A stretch of 64,000 nucleotides of DNA from Paenibacillus glacialis. Lineage in GTDB: Bacteria; Bacillota; Bacilli; Paenibacillales; Paenibacillaceae. Positions 1 to 8,172 of this stretch are shown here, one piece after another (the stretch's first letter is position 1; each line of letters starts with the position of its first letter). The notes beneath the pieces were generated by a model. The model saw only the letters and a program-made list of their open reading frames with translations, did no database searches and had not been told where the DNA came from. A program made the position numbers and the translations under genes. The DNA is taken from NCBI RefSeq assembly GCF_001637205.1, contig NZ_LVJH01000017.1, positions 248,001 to 312,000 on the forward strand, in the 5' to 3' direction.

Positions 1-231
1 AGGAAATGGAAGAGTCCGCGTATCTGGGAACAACTTCATCATGGTTTCTCTACCCGATTGAAGGCACATATCATTGAAGGAGACCATATCGATCTGGAGT
101 ATACGGAAGCAGATACCGTTCGCGGGAACGACGTGAGTATTGGTCCGGGTTGCACCATCCGACTAGTGGAATATAAGAATACAATTCATCAGGATCCTGA
201 AGCGAAAGTAGGATCTTGTGTACGAATATAA
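1..231 (+). CDS. bactofilin-like (polymer-forming cytoskeletal) protein, 3' end only
   Basis: Only the last 76 codons lie in the window; the reading frame is open from base 1 to a TAA at 229-231. The visible C-terminus (RLKAHIIEGDHIDLEYTEAD, then VRGNDVSIGPGC and VEYKN) closely parallels the end of the next gene (ADSIEGDEIHLENTKA, VRGRNVTIGSGC, VEYKN), so the two are tandem paralogues. Proteins of this type form beta-helical, self-polymerising scaffolds; Bacillus carries a similar neighbouring pair, yhbE/yhbF. Its specific role here is unknown. The 63-bp gap to the next gene suggests one operon. Confidence 0.75.
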   Translation, partial: RKWKSPRIWEQLHHGFSTRLKAHIIEGDHIDLEYTEADTVRGNDVSIGPGCTIRLVEYKNTIHQDPEAKVGSCVRI

Positions 232-294
232 TCGCGAACATGGAAAGTGTACAAATACAAATATAACGACAAACTTGGAAAAGAGGGAAGTTAA

Positions 295-1038
295 ATGAAG
301 ATGAGCGGATCTAGATCGGATTCAACACAATTGAAAGATTTGAGAATCACAGGAAATGGGAGTTCGGGTGGAGGTCAGTACGATAAGGTTAAAATAATGG
401 GAGACAGCATTATTCATGGAGATGTGGAATGTACTCTTTTCAAATGTACGGGGACGGCATCTGTAGAGGGGGCTCTCAAATCAGGTAGCATAGGTTGTCA
501 AGGGAATATGAAGGTCCACCAAGGGTTGCAGGGGGAAGAAATTTCAATTCAAGGAGAGTTAGACGTGATAGGGGATTTGTCTGCCCAAACGTTGAAGGTG
601 AATGGGGAAATCCGAGTTGAAGGTAATCTAAATGTTGAAAAGTTAAAAGGACAGGGTGCCTTGTACATATCAGGAGATTGTCAGGGAGAAGAAGTGATTA
701 TACGCGGCTCATTGGATATTGCCAACATGTTGAATGGGGAAGTCATTGAAATAAAGCTGTACGGACCTAGTCGTGCACGTGAGATTGGTGGAGGCAAGAT
801 CACAATTACCAAAGCCATAACTATTCCTTTCATTGGGAAATATTCTCCTGGTGCCTACGGTGCCATGCAGGCAGACAGTATTGAAGGGGATGAGATTCAC
901 TTGGAGAATACAAAAGCCGCTGTGGTTCGTGGACGTAATGTCACCATTGGATCTGGATGTGAGATTGGCTTTGTTGAATATAAGAACGAATACAAGCAAG
1001 ATCACGGAGCGATAGTCGGTCAATATAATAGGATATAG
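295..1038 (+). CDS. bactofilin-like polymer-forming cytoskeletal protein
   Basis: 247 residues starting at ATG 295, with a GAGGGAAG ribosome site just upstream. The sequence is almost entirely short repeating beta-strand stretches rich in Gly and Val (GDSIIHGDVECTLFKCTG, SGSIGCQGNMKVHQG, LDVIGDLSAQTLKVNGEIRV), the pattern of a right-handed beta-helix as in bactofilins and the YhbE/YhbF family. It has no signal peptide or membrane segment, so it is probably cytoplasmic or membrane-associated. It is the second of two tandem paralogues. The family is known for self-assembly without nucleotide and for positioning wall or motility factors; which of these applies here cannot be read from the sequence. 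Confidence 0.75.
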   Translation: MKMSGSRSDSTQLKDLRITGNGSSGGGQYDKVKIMGDSIIHGDVECTLFKCTGTASVEGALKSGSIGCQGNMKVHQGLQGEEISIQGELDVIGDLSAQTLKVNGEIRVEGNLNVEKLKGQGALYISGDCQGEEVIIRGSLDIANMLNGEVIEIKLYGPSRAREIGGGKITITKAITIPFIGKYSPGAYGAMQADSIEGDEIHLENTKAAVVRGRNVTIGSGCEIGFVEYKNEYKQDHGAIVGQYNRI

Positions 1039-1175
1039 AAATATGCTTAATGGAATTAATGGGGTCGCTAAACAGGAAGTTGGTTAATATCATATCATGT
1101 ATAGATCATCTGGGTTAGTGAAATGACTTAGTTGTGCATAGTATGTTATTAACAAGCGAAGGAGAGGCTTACGTT

Positions 1176-1331
1176 ATGAAAGTAACCATATCCCAAATTG
1201 AAGCGTTGGAAAAGGGTATATGGGATGATATCATCATCCTATTCGGTTTGGATAAAGAGGCTGAGTTTTGGCCAACAGAGGAGTTCATCTTAACCGAACA
1301 GCAAGCTAAGCAGCTCGGAATCATTTGCTAA
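1176..1331 (+). CDS. small hypothetical protein (51 aa)
   Basis: I chose ATG 1176 because AAGGAGAGGC at 1159-1168 is a strong ribosome site at the right distance; an upstream in-frame start at 1134 has none. The product is soluble, acidic and contains the stretch WDDIIILFGLDKEAEFWPTE. I do not recognise a family. A terminator-like hairpin follows closely, which supports it being a real short gene, perhaps transcribed with the bactofilin pair or alone. Confidence 0.6.
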   Translation: MKVTISQIEALEKGIWDDIIILFGLDKEAEFWPTEEFILTEQQAKQLGIIC

Positions 1332-1359
1332 GAGATGTTCATGATCTCATAAAAAGATA

Positions 1360-1394
1360 AACGACGATCCGAGTAGGACCGCCGTTTTTTTTTG
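1360..1394 (+). terminator. intrinsic terminator after the small gene
   Basis: Arms at 1360-1370 and 1376-1386 pair with two A-C mismatches around a 5-nt loop and run into nine T residues. On the opposite strand the two mismatches become G-U pairs, so it may also stop reverse transcription. Confidence 0.65.
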
Positions 1395-1652
1395 TCTTTT
1401 CAGTTCAATTGACTGACGGCTATTGTATAGACAAACCTCTGGTTTGTTCATCAAGCTGTAATTACAGATTTGAGCACTACTATTGTCCTTAAGTTCAAGT
1501 GATTACTCTTGAATGATCAATGCTCTCGAGTTCGTTGATTTTGTATAAGCTTAATCACTGTTATAGAAGTTGTTCTTGAACTTGTCTCTGTGTGTGTCTT
1601 TGACTTTGTTTTCTTTAGACCTTATCTCTGTGTTGTCGTTCTTATACCAAGG
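1395..1652. other. intergenic stretch without a gene
   Basis: This stretch separates the small gene from the repeat element and the reverse-strand VanW gene. I see no ORF with a ribosome site, no RNA gene and no convincing promoter. Confidence 0.5.
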
Positions 1653-1769
1653 TGCGTTGTATCCACTGGAGAGCCGATAGGCGAACGCCTTTAAAACCGG
1701 GAAATCACCGTCATCTCCAATCGAATCATATTTCCCGGTTTTAACAGCGGCGGAAGGGGATACAACGCA
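1653..1769. repeat. 117-bp nested palindromic element (MITE or REP-like)
   Basis: The ends are perfect 12-bp inverted repeats (TGCGTTGTATCC at 1653-1664 and its complement at 1758-1769). Inside is a second perfect 15-bp inverted pair, TTAAAACCGGGAAAT at 1691-1705 and its complement at 1730-1744. It begins 14 bp after the VanW stop codon. There is no T-run at either end, so a simple terminator is unlikely. It resembles a small non-autonomous repeat; only one copy is visible here. Confidence 0.6.
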
Positions 1770-1782
1770 TCTCCCACATCTC

Positions 1783-3222
1783 CTAAAAGTTCGGACCACT
1801 CACACCATCCTCAATAATGGTTTTCTCCTTAGGAACAATCGGCTGGTCTTTATCCATCTTATTCTCGGGGTGAATGCCAATCAGCGTCTTCTGTGGAAGG
1901 TACGTGTCGTGGGAGATGCGCTTTCGTTCTTTGACGATACCATCGACCTTTTTAATCTGATAGGTATCAATGATATAACCCGCTTTTCCATTTTGTATGA
2001 TTTCTTGACCTCCAACCGGTAGTGTTGAATTCTGGACGTATTTGTTGGGAGGGGTGAGGGTCCCTACCGTAATGGATTCAATGTCATATGTAACATCGGT
2101 AGGGAAAGTGCCAAAGAACTTAACTGTGAGTGTTTTGCCTTGAACGGCGACGTGAATCAACAAATGTTTGCCTGTATTATTCCTGAAACGGAAGTTGATC
2201 GATCCTGTAGCATACGTAGCATCTTGTCCCTTAGGTAAATATCGAACAGGAAGTGAATGGTTTCTGCGCTCAACTATGTCCATCCCCGTACGAATCGCTG
2301 CATTATAAAGAGTACTCGACACTTGGCAGATTCCTCCGCCAATCCCAGGCACCAGCTTTCCATTTAGAATGACAGGTGCTTCTTGAAATCCATATTTATC
2401 CTCTGCTAAGGCGACAATCTTGCCGTAATCAAACACATCTCCAGGTTTCAATAGTAATCCATCGGTGGCTTGCGCAGCTGAATTCACATTATAAAGTCTA
2501 CCTTCACTACTGGAATCTAAAGAAGTAGAGAATTCCATGATTTTACGGTTTATACCTTCTTTTTTCAAATCAATAACGCTAAGTTCAGGATTCGCTATGA
2601 TGAAAGGAAGTTGTATCTTAAGCGGTGTGAGTGAGGGGTGTTCTAATCTATAGAAATTTTGCGGAATCAAAGAAACCATACGGTTTGTTAGGGTCTCCCA
2701 GTCCAGTTGGAATGCCGACACTTCAGGTGTATATACAACTTGATCATTGGATGTAATACGCCGTGTCGCATTTATGGGGACGCCGAAATTCTTTTTCTCC
2801 CATGCCATATTAAATTTCAATTTCATAGGAGAGGAATTCCAGTGAGGCTTTATATCAAAACTTCTTTCGAAATGCCAACGATAGGATACACGCTCTAACA
2901 AGTTGCCCTTGTTTAGTTTCATAATAGCACTCTGAAATGCATCTGCCTCATATCGAACACCAGCTTCAGTAAGAGACCATTCCATGTCGGGTATGTCTTG
3001 ATTCTTAGCAGAGATATGAAGAGACGTCTGTCCAAGTTGTTGGAACTTATCATTGAGATCTTTCAGGACGGCCTCTGTTGTCATACCTCCTACAGACCAG
3101 CCTGAAATCTGTACGCCTTTGGGTATCGTATTTTGGTTTACATATAGATGGCATAAGCCAACGAGAACGGATCCAGTCACTAGAGCAGTGGATATGATTA
3201 GAGTAATATGATTTTTTTTCAT
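1783..3222 (-). CDS. VanW-family protein with G5-like C-terminal domain
   Basis: 479 residues from ATG 3222, chosen because AAAAGGTG lies 6 bases upstream; an in-frame GTG at 3231 has no room for a ribosome site. Order: N-terminal signal anchor (about residues 5-27), a peptidoglycan-binding_4-type region, the VanW domain (GDVFDYGKIVALAEDKYGF, then GIGGGICQVSSTLYNAA), then a G5-like segment ending near the C-terminus. Such proteins act outside the membrane at the cell wall and are common in Paenibacillus. VanW was first seen in a vancomycin-resistance cluster, but the domain's chemistry is not established and this is not evidence of resistance. The gene is divergent from ftsE. Confidence 0.85.
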   Translation of the reverse strand: MKKNHITLIISTALVTGSVLVGLCHLYVNQNTIPKGVQISGWSVGGMTTEAVLKDLNDKFQQLGQTSLHISAKNQDIPDMEWSLTEAGVRYEADAFQSAIMKLNKGNLLERVSYRWHFERSFDIKPHWNSSPMKLKFNMAWEKKNFGVPINATRRITSNDQVVYTPEVSAFQLDWETLTNRMVSLIPQNFYRLEHPSLTPLKIQLPFIIANPELSVIDLKKEGINRKIMEFSTSLDSSSEGRLYNVNSAAQATDGLLLKPGDVFDYGKIVALAEDKYGFQEAPVILNGKLVPGIGGGICQVSSTLYNAAIRTGMDIVERRNHSLPVRYLPKGQDATYATGSINFRFRNNTGKHLLIHVAVQGKTLTVKFFGTFPTDVTYDIESITVGTLTPPNKYVQNSTLPVGGQEIIQNGKAGYIIDTYQIKKVDGIVKERKRISHDTYLPQKTLIGIHPENKMDKDQPIVPKEKTIIEDGVSGPNF

Positions 3223-3315
3223 AGGACACACCTTTTCTAACTTCTTATTGGTCGTTATTCATGCACTTATCTATGTATATGTAGTTGAAATGGAATAATT
3301 TCGGGTACTCAAAAG

Positions 3316-3331
3316 GTAACAAGTTTGTTAC
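3316..3331. promoter_or_regulatory. palindrome upstream of ftsE (possible operator)
   Basis: GTAACAAGTTTGTTAC has perfect 7-bp arms around a central GT. It lies in the 206-bp divergent region between the VanW gene and ftsE, about 100 bp before ftsE. It may bind a dimeric repressor; nothing else supports this. Confidence 0.3.
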
Positions 3332-3428
3332 AATAAATATTAGTGATGAAATTTAAAGGTTTTTAAAGGAAATGGCTAGAACATGTCGAAATAATATTGT
3401 CTGATTATGGAATTGGGAAGTGATAATT

Positions 3429-4115
3429 GTGATAGAAATGCAAGATGTATGGAAGACATATAAGAATGGAACTAACGCCCTGCAGGGTGTAACAGTAAAG
3501 ATTGATCGTAATGAGTTTGTATATGTTGTCGGTCCCTCTGGGGCGGGTAAATCGACGTTTATGAAGCTTATCTATAGAGAAGAAGTTCCAACTAAAGGGC
3601 AAATTTCGGTTAGTGGATTTAATATTGGTAAGCTCAAGCCTCGTAAAATTCCTTACGTTAGACGGAATATCGGCGTTATATTTCAGGATTTTCGACTCTT
3701 ACCTCGTATGACGGCTTATGAGAATGTAGCATTTGCTATGGAAGTTATTGAAACGCCGAAGAAAGTCATTAAGAAGCGAGTTATGGAAGTGTTGGATCTC
3801 GTAGGACTCAAGAATAAAGCTGGACGTGAGCCAGATCAACTCTCGGGTGGGGAACAGCAACGGATAGCGATTGCTAGAGCCATAGTAAACAACCCCTCTG
3901 TTATTATAGCGGACGAGCCTACAGGGAATTTAGATCCTGAGACTTCATGGGGTATTATGCAGTTGCTTGACGAGATTAACTTTCGTGGGACGACGATCGT
4001 GATGGCTACTCATAACAAAGATATCGTGAACAAAATGCGTAAACGTGTCATTGCAATCGAGCAAGGAAACATTGTGAGAGACCAATTGAGAGGGGAATAT
4101 GGATATGAGTTTTAA
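3429..4115 (+). CDS. ftsE: cell division ATP-binding protein FtsE
   Basis: 228 residues from GTG 3429, preceded by GGGAAG at 3415-3420; this gives the usual family start MIEMQDVWKTY. It is the ATPase of the FtsEX complex, which couples ATP turnover in the cytoplasm to control of peptidoglycan hydrolases outside the membrane. Seen: Walker A GPSGAGKST, Q-loop FQDFRLLPRMTAYENV, signature LSGGEQQR, Walker B VIIADEPTGNLDP and the switch His in MATHNKD. It overlaps the start of ftsX, so the two are translationally coupled. The M23 and S41 genes downstream fit the known FtsEX-hydrolase pathway. Confidence 0.96.
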   Translation: MIEMQDVWKTYKNGTNALQGVTVKIDRNEFVYVVGPSGAGKSTFMKLIYREEVPTKGQISVSGFNIGKLKPRKIPYVRRNIGVIFQDFRLLPRMTAYENVAFAMEVIETPKKVIKKRVMEVLDLVGLKNKAGREPDQLSGGEQQRIAIARAIVNNPSVIIADEPTGNLDPETSWGIMQLLDEINFRGTTIVMATHNKDIVNKMRKRVIAIEQGNIVRDQLRGEYGYEF

Positions 4116-5019
4116 CACCTTCTTGCGGCATCTGCGTGAGGGGTGCAAGAACGTATTCCGTAATGGTTGGATGTCTATCGCATCCATCACATCCATTGTC
4201 GTCTCTCTTTTTGTTCTAGGTGTATTTATTCTATTGGTTGTAAATGTGAATCAGTTAGCGGACGAAGTGGATAGTCAAGTTGAGATCAAAGTGTATTTGA
4301 ACCTTGATGTGAATGAGCAAATGCGTGGAAAGATCCATACAGAGATTGGATTAATGCCTGAGGTTAGCAAGATTACCTTTATATCTAAAGAGCAAGGTTT
4401 GAAAGAATTCAGTGAGAGTCTTGGAGAAGACGGTAAGGCACTACTTGAAGGCTTCGATAAAGATCATAATCCACTACCTGACACACTATCAGTGGAGGTC
4501 ATAGAGGCAACGACAGTAGCTCATGTTGCGGACAAAATCACTGCACTTAACAAGGATCACCCTGAGAATCCAATCATGAAGGTGAAATACGGTGAGGGAG
4601 CGGTTGAGAAGTTATTCAAGATTACTCGCGCTGTTCGTAACATCGGGTTCATATTTGTGATAGGTCTCGGTATTATGTCAATGTTCCTGATATCAAATAC
4701 GATTAGAGTTACCATTCTAGCGCGTCGCCGTGAGATTGGCATCATGAAATTGGTAGGGGCGACGAATTATTTCATCCGGTGGCCTTTCTTTATAGAAGGT
4801 GCACTTATTGGAGGCATTGGATCGTTAACCACTGTAGGACTTTTAATCTTTGGTTATGATCAGTTGGTCAAGGCGTTTAGTGGAGATATAACCCTAGGAA
4901 TAGTATTGCTACCGTTATCAGATGTATGGTTGTATTTAAGTGCTTTGCTACTTGCAATAGGTATACTGATTGGTATCTGGGGAAGTACGGTTTCCATTCG
5001 TAAATTTTTAAAAGTATAG
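4105..5019 (+). CDS. ftsX: cell division membrane protein FtsX
   Basis: 304 residues from ATG 4105 (MSFNTFLRHLREG). An in-frame ATG at 4099 is only three bases from the GAGAGGGG ribosome site, so 4105 is preferred. FtsX is the four-helix membrane partner of FtsE. Seen: an N-terminal membrane segment (about 25-48), an extracellular domain (about 50-170) that in relatives contacts the hydrolase or its activator, then three membrane helices with the FtsX-family stretch ILARRREIGIMKLVGAT. The gene overlaps ftsE by 11 bases. Confidence 0.96.
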   Translation: MSFNTFLRHLREGCKNVFRNGWMSIASITSIVVSLFVLGVFILLVVNVNQLADEVDSQVEIKVYLNLDVNEQMRGKIHTEIGLMPEVSKITFISKEQGLKEFSESLGEDGKALLEGFDKDHNPLPDTLSVEVIEATTVAHVADKITALNKDHPENPIMKVKYGEGAVEKLFKITRAVRNIGFIFVIGLGIMSMFLISNTIRVTILARRREIGIMKLVGATNYFIRWPFFIEGALIGGIGSLTTVGLLIFGYDQLVKAFSGDITLGIVLLPLSDVWLYLSALLLAIGILIGIWGSTVSIRKFLKV

Positions 5020-5101
5020 CTGAGAATCACGAGCTTCTTTGATGGCCGACGTTGACGACATATATACGTTATAGAATTTAGAAAAGGATGGCGAACCCAA
5101 T

Positions 5102-6391
5102 TTGAAAAAGTTTACACTTATACTAGCTGCGATCTTATTAGCAACCTTCATATTTCAACCTGACGATGGTTACGCTAAAAAGAAAACAGTACGTGACATC
5201 GAACGGGAATTGAAAGTATTACAGGAACAGGCGAAGACTGCTAGAGCTGAGCAGGAAAAGGCGTCCTCTGATAAGCAGGAAGCAGAACATTATAAGAATA
5301 AAACAACGGAATATTTGGAATCCGTGATGGCACAAATTGATACAGTGAGTAATAGGTTATCAATCGTTACCAAGCAAATTGATGAGACTAAGGAAAGCTT
5401 AACATTAGCGGCAACAGAGTTAGATGCTGCAGAAGAACGTATCGCCTCTCGCGAGGTTATGCTTGAGTCTCGTGTACGACTCATGTATACCGACGGGTCC
5501 ATTTCTTATCTTGAAGTATTGATGTCATCCAGTAGCTTTACGGATTTCCTGGATCGAGCTGATTCTCTAAAGATGATTGTAGATCAGGATCAGAACTTAC
5601 TTGTAGAGCATAAGAAGGATAAGGAAATTGTCGTCGAGCAGGAAAAGAATTTAGAGTTACAGTATGCCAAGGCTAAAAGTCTCTATTCGGAAATGGAGTC
5701 ACAAAAGAGTATACTGAGCGTGAAGGAATCGGAGAAGAAATCTTTGATTGCTATGTATGATAAAGAAATTCAGCATTCCGATGAACTAACAGAAGATCAG
5801 GAGCAAAAGCTCGTAGCTCTTGCTAGTAACCGCTCAGCTCTTTTACAACAGAAGAACAAGTTGGTAGCTGAGGAAACAGCACGTGTTAAAGCTGCGAAGG
5901 CTGCGGCTAAGAAACGTGCAGCAGCGGCTGCTGCGGCAGCGAAGAAAAGTTCTAAAAAATCTACTAGTTATGCAGCAGCATCCTTTAGTGGTGGTGGAGG
6001 ACCGTTACTCATGCCAGTAGGGAGCGCGCGTATTTCTTCAGGATTTGGTAGACGAACGCATCCAGTGACGGGCGAAGTGGGCAAGATGCATACAGGTGTT
6101 GATTTTGCTGTAGGGCAGGGAACGTCGGTTCATGCAGCGGAAGCGGGAACTGTGATTTTGGCTGAGTGGTACAGTGGTTATGGAAATGCCGTTATCGTTG
6201 ATCACGGTGGTGGCATGTGGACGTTATACGGACATCTTCGTAATGGCGGTACCAATGTAAAAGTAGGCGACCGTGTTAGTAAAGGGGAAAAGATTGCAGA
6301 GTCAGGAAATACAGGGCGGAGCTCAGGACCCCATCTTCATTTTGAAGTACGTTTAAATGGAAGCCGGGTTGATCCCATGCCTTACCTATAA
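5102..6391 (+). CDS. secreted coiled-coil M23 peptidase (EnvC-like; FtsEX partner)
   Basis: 429 residues from TTG 5102 with AAGGATGG upstream. Order: signal peptide (about 1-25), a long Glu/Lys/Gln-rich coiled coil (about 27-250), an Ala/Lys-rich linker (about 258-285), and a LytM/M23 domain. The Zn ligands are present: His and Asp in MHTGVDF (about H330, D334) and His in HLHFE (about H413), plus His in LYGHL (about H378). Unlike E. coli EnvC, whose active site is degenerate, this one looks catalytically complete, so it may cut peptidoglycan itself as Bacillus CwlO or PcsB-type partners do. Its place right after ftsEX supports control by FtsEX. Confidence 0.9.
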   Translation: MKKFTLILAAILLATFIFQPDDGYAKKKTVRDIERELKVLQEQAKTARAEQEKASSDKQEAEHYKNKTTEYLESVMAQIDTVSNRLSIVTKQIDETKESLTLAATELDAAEERIASREVMLESRVRLMYTDGSISYLEVLMSSSSFTDFLDRADSLKMIVDQDQNLLVEHKKDKEIVVEQEKNLELQYAKAKSLYSEMESQKSILSVKESEKKSLIAMYDKEIQHSDELTEDQEQKLVALASNRSALLQQKNKLVAEETARVKAAKAAAKKRAAAAAAAAKKSSKKSTSYAAASFSGGGGPLLMPVGSARISSGFGRRTHPVTGEVGKMHTGVDFAVGQGTSVHAAEAGTVILAEWYSGYGNAVIVDHGGGMWTLYGHLRNGGTNVKVGDRVSKGEKIAESGNTGRSSGPHLHFEVRLNGSRVDPMPYL

Positions 6392-6508
6392 TGATCTAAA
6401 TCATGCTATTATTATAAATATTCCAACCCGTTCGTACATATACTAGGTTGGGTACAATAGAGTATGGACTTGTGATAGTCTGACAAGAAAAAGGCGGTGA
6501 ACATAGCG

Positions 6509-7981
6509 GTGTTAAAGAAACGTACGGCCTTATTACTGATGGTTGCTGCCATGATATGCGGCAGTCTACTGACGTTTTTCTTGAGTAGTGGTAATAGCTA
6601 TGCAGGACAGGCAGTAGGTGGTGAAGGCTTACTTGCAAGCATAACCAACAGTGCAGGTCTGAAGAAAGAAGAAGCTCAGAAGATCGGAACGGCACTCGAC
6701 CTAATTGAAGGGAACTATTATAAGGATATTGATCGTAGCATCTTGGTAGATGGTGCGATTAATGGGATGATGGAATCACTTTCGGATCCTTATTCCACGT
6801 ATATGGGTCAAGAAACTGCACAGAAATTCGAAGAGTCGATTGAAGGATCCTTTAGTGGAATTGGTGCGGAAGTCTCCTTGAAAGATGGGAATGTCGTTGT
6901 AGTATCACCGATCAAGGGATCTCCTGCTGAGAAAGCTGGCATTCGGTCTCAAGATATTCTCTTATCCGTCAATGGGGAGTCTCTTAAAGGACTTGAATTG
7001 AACCATGCTGTTTCTAAAATTAGGGGTGTCAAAGGGACAACAGCTAAAGTGAAAGTGAAACGTGAAAGTGTATCTGATCCTATTGAATTCGCGATTGTCC
7101 GTGATGATGTGGATTTAGAAACAGTGAATGCTCGTATGGAGAAGGATGGAATAGGTGTTATTGAGATTACACAATTCTCCTTGAATACCGCCGATCGTTT
7201 TATGGCTGAATTGTCCAAATTAGAGAAGCAAGGGATGAAGGGTCTTGTTATAGACGTTCGGAACAACCCAGGTGGTGTTCTCGCTGTCGTCATTGATATA
7301 GCACAACAATTCGTACCCAAAGGCGAACTCATCGTTCAGGTGGAAGATAAAGAGGGTAAACGCGATAAGAGCTTGTCCAAGGGATCAAGTAAGTCGTATC
7401 CGATAACACTTTTAATGAATAAAGGAAGTGCAAGCGCGTCTGAGATATTGGCAGGAGCGTTACAGGAATCGGCTGGTGTGATATTGGTAGGTGAGAACTC
7501 CTTCGGCAAGGGCACAGTACAGACGAGCTTTGATAAACAATTGGGTGATGGTAGTTTACTTAAGATAACCATTGCTAAATGGCTTACCCCTAAGGGTACT
7601 TGGATTCATGAGAAGGGTATTAAGCCTAATATTGCTGTATCTCAGCCAGATTTCTTCTCTGTAGCGCCAATTAACAAAAAGAAGAGTCTGCAATACAATA
7701 CGAACAATGAAGATGTAAAAAGTGCGCAAGTCATGTTGAATGGACTTGGATTTAAGCCAGGGAGAACAGACGGATACTTTGACCAAGCAACTGAGAAGTC
7801 AGTCAAGAGCTTCCAGACAAGTAAGAAGCTTAAGGTCAATGGTATTATTGATGCTAAGACAGCGGAAGCTTTGGAAAATGAGCTCATTAAGCATATCCAA
7901 GACCCGTTAAATGATACGCAATTGAAACAAGGGATTGCTGAAGTACAGAAGGAAATGAAGGCAATGGCGTCGAAGAAGTAA
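6509..7981 (+). CDS. S41 C-terminal processing peptidase (CtpA/CtpB family)
   Basis: 490 residues from GTG 6509, nine bases after AAAGGCGGTG; a GTG at 6497 lies inside that ribosome site. Order: N-terminal membrane anchor, PDZ domain (about 90-175, ending near KGTTAKVKV), the S41 core, and a C-terminal peptidoglycan-binding_1 domain (about 400-460, SAQVMLNGLGFKPGRTDG). The Ser/Lys dyad is visible: the middle Ser of GSASASEI (S309) and Lys of SFGKGTVQ (K334). These proteases trim or degrade membrane and secreted proteins, and the wall-binding domain places it at the cell surface. In Bacillus ctpB also lies next to ftsEX and minJ. Confidence 0.93.
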   Translation: MLKKRTALLLMVAAMICGSLLTFFLSSGNSYAGQAVGGEGLLASITNSAGLKKEEAQKIGTALDLIEGNYYKDIDRSILVDGAINGMMESLSDPYSTYMGQETAQKFEESIEGSFSGIGAEVSLKDGNVVVVSPIKGSPAEKAGIRSQDILLSVNGESLKGLELNHAVSKIRGVKGTTAKVKVKRESVSDPIEFAIVRDDVDLETVNARMEKDGIGVIEITQFSLNTADRFMAELSKLEKQGMKGLVIDVRNNPGGVLAVVIDIAQQFVPKGELIVQVEDKEGKRDKSLSKGSSKSYPITLLMNKGSASASEILAGALQESAGVILVGENSFGKGTVQTSFDKQLGDGSLLKITIAKWLTPKGTWIHEKGIKPNIAVSQPDFFSVAPINKKKSLQYNTNNEDVKSAQVMLNGLGFKPGRTDGYFDQATEKSVKSFQTSKKLKVNGIIDAKTAEALENELIKHIQDPLNDTQLKQGIAEVQKEMKAMASKK

Positions 7982-8009
7982 GAAGGCTGAACGTTAGCCT
8001 TCTTTTTTT
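7980..8009 (+). terminator. terminator after the S41 peptidase gene
   Basis: An eight-base perfect stem (AGAAGGCT with AGCCTTCT) with a 7-nt loop runs directly into a T-run. It begins at the stop codon and closes the ftsE-to-peptidase unit. Confidence 0.85.
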
Positions 8010-8172
8010 CTGATATGAGGAATGATAAGTTTTCTACGAACCCCCATAATCATGATTTTCTTTAGAAATCATTGAACTTGTGAGCGCAATTGTATTTCAA
8101 TCTATGTAGTTGGACATTGAGGGGATTAGTTAGTAAATGTTGTGTTGAGTCTTGGAGGAGAGTGACTAAACC

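Noticed and set aside
709..1023. Reverse-strand frame inside the bactofilin-like gene
   Set aside because: It is a shadow of the forward gene with no start signal of its own.
1551..1799. Reverse-strand frame of 82 codons spanning the palindromic element
   Set aside because: It has no ribosome site or recognisable content, runs through the nested repeats and overlaps the VanW stop.
1783..3222. Reading the VanW-family gene as a glycopeptide-resistance gene
   Set aside because: No vanA/B ligase, vanH, vanX or VanRS pair is nearby; VanW-domain proteins are common wall proteins in Paenibacillus.
6396..6695. Reverse-strand frame between the M23 and S41 genes
   Set aside because: It overlaps the start of the S41 gene, has no ribosome site and no family features.
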